Positions 7,049 through 9,721 of a stretch of DNA of 9,721 nucleotides are shown here, piece after piece. The stretch spans positions 1-9,721 of the forward strand of contig CALBPW010000175.1 in the NCBI GenBank assembly GCA_937899145.1, read 5' to 3'. Origin of the DNA: an uncultured Bacteroidota bacterium (GTDB lineage: Bacteria > Bacteroidota > Bacteroidia > Bacteroidales > SZUA-534). A program made the translations under genes and the position numbers. How positions within the stretch are numbered: the stretch's first letter is position 1; each line of letters begins with the position of its first letter. Below the pieces are notes generated by a model. That model ran no database searches, had not been told where the DNA came from, and saw nothing but the letters and a program-made list of their open reading frames with translations.

Positions 7049-7819
7049 ATGAAAAAGAGATTCTTATTTGCAACCCTAATGGCTGCATTGTTTACAACAG
7101 CAACTTTCACAGCTTGCGAGGAAGATGACGACGATGATGAATTAATCACCGAGCAAAATTCTAAAATTTCAGCTGTAGATGTTAAAGCCATCGCACAATC
7201 TGATGGTACTATCATTATTGAAGGTACAGTAACTACCAATACCAAACTTAAAGAATTTTCTTTAACCGCAGAAGATGGTACTGTTTATGATTTGCTTACT
7301 GACACAGAAAAATCAAAAACTGAAGATGGAAAAGAGTGGACTTCAACTCTTGCGTCTGGCAAAATACCTGTAGCTATTTACACTCTTACTGCAAATACTC
7401 GTTTTAACAAGAAAGTTACAGAAAAAGTAGGTGATGCATATAGTTTTGAAGTAGGTACTGGTTCTAACACTACTCTTGGCTCACAAATCTCTTTGGTTGA
7501 CCAAAAATGCTATATGCTGAAAGATTTTTATGCTGATGGTAAAATCACTGATACTGCTATTGCTAACAGCATTGAGATTTTCTTGCAAGAAGACCTTACA
7601 ATTGCTTCAGCAAAAGGTTTGAAAGTAGCCAAAGCTGATGCTGGCATTGCTTCAACTTTAGCAGATGCGAAAGTTTATGAAACTGCTGTTATCACCACAA
7701 CTAAATGCATCGCTACTTATACAGTAACAAAGAAAGATGATATGACTGTTACTTTGAGCGGTGTTGTTATTAACTCAAAAGGCACAATCAAAATCGATAT
7801 TTCAGAGGCATTTAAATAG
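7049..7819 (+). CDS. Probable surface-exposed lipoprotein of unknown function
   Basis: 256 residues. The N-terminus is a lipoprotein signal peptide (MKKRFLF, hydrophobic stretch, lipobox FTAC with C23). The cysteine is followed at once by EEDDDDDE (24-31). In Bacteroidota, acidic residues just after the lipidated cysteine act as a lipoprotein export signal, so placement on the outer face of the outer membrane is a reasonable inference. The mature part (about 40-256) is rich in Thr, Lys, Ala and Val, with alternating patterns suggesting beta-strands. Two other cysteines, C154 and C220, are present. No enzymatic motif or named domain is recognised. It has its own promoter and is followed 22 bp after its stop by the first copy of the repeated terminator, so it forms one transcription unit. 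Confidence 0.88.
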   Translation: MKKRFLFATLMAALFTTATFTACEEDDDDDELITEQNSKISAVDVKAIAQSDGTIIIEGTVTTNTKLKEFSLTAEDGTVYDLLTDTEKSKTEDGKEWTSTLASGKIPVAIYTLTANTRFNKKVTEKVGDAYSFEVGTGSNTTLGSQISLVDQKCYMLKDFYADGKITDTAIANSIEIFLQEDLTIASAKGLKVAKADAGIASTLADAKVYETAVITTTKCIATYTVTKKDDMTVTLSGVVINSKGTIKIDISEAFK

Positions 7820-7841
7820 TAATTAAATACCATTTAATTTT

Positions 7842-7873
7842 AAAAGCCACTCCGCATAGGGGTGGCTTTTTTT
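7842..7873 (+). terminator. Rho-independent terminator, repeat copy 1
   Basis: GCCACTCC (7846-7853) pairs with GGGGTGGC (7859-7866) over eight positions with one T-G wobble. The loop is GCATA. Four A residues precede the stem and T7 follows (7867-7873). It terminates the lipoprotein transcript. Confidence 0.92.
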
Positions 7874-7913
7874 GTGGCGCAAGGTTTTGCGGCTCTGCAA
7901 ACACGTTTTTTGT
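7842..7913 (+). repeat. Terminator-associated intergenic repeat, copy 1
   Basis: The repeat is longer than the terminator. After the T-run comes a conserved GTGGCGCAAGGTTTTGCGGC (7874-7893), itself able to fold (CGCAA/TTGCG). The 55 bp at 7842-7896 are identical to 9667-9721. The 52 bp at 7842-7893 match 8614-8665 with one substitution. Weaker similarity continues: GCAAACACGTTTTTTGT (7897-7913) resembles 8685-8700. Confidence 0.9.
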
Positions 7914-7940
7914 GATAATCTATATCTATTGTTTTTTTCA

Positions 7941-7948
7941 TAACTTTA
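7941..7948 (+). promoter_or_regulatory. Possible -7 box for the PIN toxin-antitoxin pair
   Basis: TAACTTTA differs from the -7 consensus TAnnTTTG only at the last base and sits 12 nt before the ATG at 7961. No TTG is found at -33 spacing. A promoter must lie between repeat copy 1 and 7961 if the terminator works, and this is the best candidate seen. Confidence 0.3.
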
Positions 7949-7960
7949 CAATCAAAATTT

Positions 7961-8191
7961 ATGGATATGGAACCTGCTATTCTGACACCAACTCAGCAAC
8001 ACTTGCTAAAACTATTCTCCTTTAATAATAGCGAATCTTATGCGCGCGAAATACAAACGATACTAACCCAATATTTTCAATCGCGCCTTGATGCTGAAGC
8101 TGATAAACTATGGGACGAAGGTGTTTTGAATCAAGAGAAACTTGACTCGATGCGATATGAGGATTTTCATGCCAAAAAAGCACAACAATAA
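7961..8191 (+). CDS. Putative antitoxin partner of the PIN-domain toxin
   Basis: 76 residues. The start may be M1 or M3 (ATG at 7961 or 7967). The protein looks largely helical: SESYAREIQTILTQYFQSRL (25-44), then a charged part containing ADKLWDEGVLNQEKLDSMRYEDFH. From memory this pattern (TPTQQHLLKLF..., D.LWDEG...) is that of small Bacteroidota proteins encoded just upstream of PIN toxins, which are sometimes misnamed dephospho-CoA kinase. The stop is only 2 nt before the toxin ATG, so the two are co-transcribed and probably translationally coupled. By analogy with VapB-type partners it would bind and inhibit the nuclease and may repress the operon. No classical DNA-binding fold is evident, so that second role is uncertain. 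Confidence 0.75.
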   Translation: MDMEPAILTPTQQHLLKLFSFNNSESYAREIQTILTQYFQSRLDAEADKLWDEGVLNQEKLDSMRYEDFHAKKAQQ

Positions 8192-8193
8192 CA

Positions 8194-8595
8194 ATGAAAC
8201 TTGTTCTTGATACTAATACGGTTATTCAGTGTATTTCTCATCGTAGCAGGTATCATGAATTGTGGCGCTCGCTGATAGATGGCCGTAATCAATTATGTGT
8301 TACCAACGAAATACTATCAGAATATGCTGAAATATTAGAGCAAAAAACCACTTCAACGTTTGCTTCATTAGCCGTTAATGTTATAATTAACAACCCAAAC
8401 ACATTATTTGTAACACCATATTACAAGTTTGATATTATAAAAGAAGACCCTGATGACAATAAATTTGTTGATTGCGCAATAGCAGCTAATGCACATTTTG
8501 TTGTAACTGACGACCATCATTTTGATGTGCTTCAGAACCTGAATTTTCCAAGGGTAAACATTATAAAACTTGATGCTATGATGTGCAATTTGTAG
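8194..8595 (+). CDS. PIN-domain ribonuclease, toxin of a type II TA pair
   Basis: 133 residues, about the expected size for the COG1569-type PIN toxin family. The N-terminal strand MKLVLDTN supplies the first acidic residue D6 with N8. TNEILSEYAEIL (37-48) supplies E43. DPDDNKFVDCAIAANAHFVVTD (85-106) carries the typical DDNKF block and the later acids D93 and D106. These residues form the Mg-binding site of PIN nucleases, so the enzyme appears intact. Family members cleave RNA; the target here is unknown. It lies 2 nt after its putative antitoxin and is followed 22 bp after the stop by terminator copy 2. The pair together with its terminator forms a compact self-contained unit. Confidence 0.88.
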   Translation: MKLVLDTNTVIQCISHRSRYHELWRSLIDGRNQLCVTNEILSEYAEILEQKTTSTFASLAVNVIINNPNTLFVTPYYKFDIIKEDPDDNKFVDCAIAANAHFVVTDDHHFDVLQNLNFPRVNIIKLDAMMCNL

Positions 8596-8613
8596 CATCA
8601 TCGGATGATAAGA

Positions 8614-8645
8614 AAAAGCCACTCCGCATAGGGGCGGCTTTTTTT
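8614..8645 (+). terminator. Rho-independent terminator, repeat copy 2
   Basis: GCCACTCC (8618-8625) faces GGGGCGGC (8631-8638) with the same GCATA loop and T7 (8639-8645). The single substitution relative to copy 1 (T7863 to C8635) breaks one A-T pair into an A-C mismatch, so this hairpin is weaker than copies 1 and 3. It terminates the PIN toxin pair. Confidence 0.88.
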
Positions 8646-8700
8646 GTGGCGCAAGGTTTTGCGGCACGGTAAACACATGGAGCGGCAAACATGTTTTTGT
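8614..8700 (+). repeat. Terminator-associated intergenic repeat, copy 2
   Basis: 8614-8665 matches copy 1 at 51 of 52 positions. After GCGGC the copies diverge, but CGGTAAACACATG (8667-8679) and CGGCAAACATG (8682-8692) form an imperfect tandem duplication. The second part with TTTTTGT resembles the tail of copy 1. Copy 2 therefore looks like copy 1 with a small internal duplication. Confidence 0.85.
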
Positions 8701-8739
8701 AAGCGAATGGCGGATTATTTATTAACATAAACATCTATA

Positions 8740-8766
8740 TTGCCGGCAAATAATGTTGTATATTTG
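8740..8766 (+). promoter_or_regulatory. Promoter and palindromic operator candidate for the AbiEii-type pair
   Basis: TATATTTG (8759-8766) is a perfect -7 box. A TTG at 8740-8742 could be the -33 element, although the 16-nt spacing is short. A 10-bp perfect palindrome TTGCCGGCAA (8740-8749) overlaps it and is well placed for an autoregulator. The -7 box sits just after an upstream ATG (8753), so translation from that ATG is not possible on this transcript. This supports the downstream start at 8783. Confidence 0.6.
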
Positions 8767-8782
8767 CACTAACAACAATATT

Positions 8783-9043
8783 ATGACACGTTCGGCAATA
8801 ATAGAAAAGCACAAAAATTTGTTTTGGTACACACCAGAAAACCAAAAACAAAACATTAGCGATGCCCTTTTGATAGAAACAATCTTTAATAATGGCACAC
8901 TTGCTGATTGTCAGGAACTTATTTCAACACTTGGCGCAAAACATGTAGCCAAAATATTCTTTTCGGCAAAAGGTCGGCAAAAAGCAAATTATTACCCTGA
9001 AATATACCATTTTTTTTCTTTAGTCTTGAAAAAATATGTATAG
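8783..9043 (+). CDS. Small DUF6922-like partner of the AbiEii-type protein (putative antitoxin)
   Basis: 86 residues from the ATG at 8783 (MTRSAIIEKHKNLFWYTPEN). An in-frame ATG at 8753 is rejected because the -7 promoter box overlaps the codons it would add. The sequence LFWYTPENQKQ...LIETIFNNGTLADCQELISTLGAKHVAKIFF resembles DUF6922-type proteins, which in Bacteroidota are commonly found directly upstream of AbiEii/AbiGii nucleotidyltransferases. The assignment is from pattern memory and is moderate. The stop overlaps the next gene by 8 bp, which indicates translational coupling. By position it would be the antitoxin or regulator of the pair. It is largely helical and basic at the C-terminus (KGRQKAN, LKKYV), so DNA binding at the upstream palindrome is possible but unproven. 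Confidence 0.72.
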   Translation: MTRSAIIEKHKNLFWYTPENQKQNISDALLIETIFNNGTLADCQELISTLGAKHVAKIFFSAKGRQKANYYPEIYHFFSLVLKKYV

Positions 9044-9659
9044 CGGAATTTTAAATAGTAATCAGAAAGAATTGCTGCCACTAATGGAACAATTTAAACG
9101 CGAATACTACCTTGTAGGCGGAACAGCAATTGCCCTATATATTGGTCATCGCCGGTCAATTGATTTCGATTTGTTTAAACTTTCATCAGTAAATCATAAA
9201 AAGAATCTTGATAAAATAAGAACTACAGCCTTTCCTTATTCTGTAACACGCCGTGTTCAAGAACAATTGAATTTGATGGTCAACAATGTGAAAATCACAT
9301 TTTTTCAATATCCATTCGAGATAAAGGCAAACAATAATTTTGAAAGATATTTTCGGTTGCCATCGTTGCTCGATTTATCTGCAATGAAAGCATACGCACT
9401 TGGGCGACATTCAAAATGGAAAGATTATGTTGACTTATATTTTATATTAAAGCAACACTTTACGATTAAAGAAATATCAAATCGCGCAAACGAAATATTT
9501 GGTGAATTATACTCTGAGAAACTATTTCGTTCGCAACTTTGCTATTTTGATGATGTTGACTATACAGAACTCGTTGATTATACTATTGATAATCCGCCCT
9601 CAGATGATGATGTGAAACAAAAACTTACAGAAATCGCTATAAAAGAATTAAATATATAA
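9036..9659 (+). CDS. AbiEii/AbiGii-type nucleotidyltransferase (putative toxin)
   Basis: 207 residues. The DNA polymerase beta-like nucleotidyltransferase signature is clear: YLVGGTAIAL (25-34) followed by HRRSIDFDLF (38-47), with catalytic D43 and D45. The second family block, SAMKAYALGRHSKWKDYVDLYF (115-136), carries K118, R124, K129, D130 and D133. The strand where a third acidic residue is often found reads VKITFF (85-90), with T88 at the likely position. That may be a subfamily trait or reduced activity. AbiEii homologues transfer nucleotides to tRNA or similar targets, causing growth arrest and phage abortive infection. The target here is unknown. The gene overlaps its partner by 8 bp, and terminator copy 3 lies 11 bp after its stop. 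The overlap start is preferred because it gives the conserved N-terminal length. Confidence 0.86.
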   Translation: MYSGILNSNQKELLPLMEQFKREYYLVGGTAIALYIGHRRSIDFDLFKLSSVNHKKNLDKIRTTAFPYSVTRRVQEQLNLMVNNVKITFFQYPFEIKANNNFERYFRLPSLLDLSAMKAYALGRHSKWKDYVDLYFILKQHFTIKEISNRANEIFGELYSEKLFRSQLCYFDDVDYTELVDYTIDNPPSDDDVKQKLTEIAIKELNI

Positions 9660-9666
9660 GATGCAA

Positions 9667-9698
9667 AAAAGCCACTCCGCATAGGGGTGGCTTTTTTT
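9667..9698 (+). terminator. Rho-independent terminator, repeat copy 3
   Basis: The stem GCCACTCC (9671-9678) with GGGGTGGC (9684-9691), the GCATA loop and T7 (9692-9698) are identical to copy 1. It terminates the AbiEii-type pair. Confidence 0.92.
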
Positions 9699-9721
9699 GT
9701 GGCGCAAGGTTTTGCGGCTCT
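9667..9721 (+). repeat. Terminator-associated intergenic repeat, copy 3 (cut by window end)
   Basis: These 55 bp are identical to 7842-7896, at an offset of 1825 bp in the same orientation. The window ends inside the repeat, so its full length and whatever follows are unknown. Confidence 0.9.

Noticed and set aside
7033..7245. Minus-strand ORF with a serine run opposite the lipoprotein start
   Set aside because: The serine run is the reverse reading of the acidic GAT/GAC codons after the lipobox. It is a shadow.
8753..8782. Upstream ATG for the small partner of the AbiEii-type protein
   Set aside because: The -7 promoter box TATATTTG lies at 8759-8766, downstream of this ATG. The residues LYICTNNNI are low complexity.
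7842..9721. Integron attC sites as an explanation for the repeated intergenic sequence
   Set aside because: The conserved core is a standard terminator followed by a short hairpin. The inverse and consensus core sites expected of attC (GTTRRRY and RYYYAAC at the ends) are not seen, and no integrase gene is present.
7842..9721. CRISPR array
   Set aside because: Repeats are about 0.8 and 1.1 kb apart with genes between them, not short regular spacers.

Overview
The window looks like a chromosomal segment of a Bacteroidota member, probably Bacteroidales-like. Four things point there. The large secreted protein ends in a type IX secretion (T9SS) C-terminal sorting domain (YPNP motif near 1089-1092, end ...YKIVKQ). 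Promoter-like boxes follow the Bacteroidota -7 pattern TAnnTTTG. Translation starts have A-rich leaders instead of Shine-Dalgarno sites. The lipoprotein has an acidic run directly after its lipobox cysteine. All supported genes lie on the + strand, but strong terminators divide them into independent units.

Layout. 1-390 is AT-rich and non-coding, with a 9-C tract and a 29-bp inverted repeat ahead of the first gene. 391-3852 encodes a 1153-residue secreted modular protein: signal peptide, three related N-terminal domains, a PPC-like domain, four InlB-B-like repeats split by a 170-residue insert, a DTIYI-repeat linker and the T9SS tail. It ends at a perfect palindromic terminator. 4046-4363 is thioredoxin (trxA) with its own strong terminator. 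4600-5523 is an EamA/DMT-family permease. 5574-5655 holds two tandem long hairpins built from one 14-bp motif, ending 4 bases before the start of an AAA/DUF4143 ATPase (5660-6856). 7049-7819 is a probable surface lipoprotein behind a good Bacteroidota promoter.

7842 to the end is the most unusual part. Two toxin-antitoxin-like gene pairs follow each other: a small partner plus a PIN-domain nuclease (7961-8595), and a small DUF6922-like partner plus an AbiEii-type nucleotidyltransferase (8783-9659). The lipoprotein gene and both pairs are each followed by a copy of the same sequence of at least 52 bp, made of a rho-independent terminator and a second conserved hairpin. Copies 1 and 3 are identical as far as the window shows. 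The pairs therefore look like cassettes bounded by direct repeats, which could drive shuffling, gain or loss. No tRNA, rRNA, CRISPR array or transposase gene was recognised.
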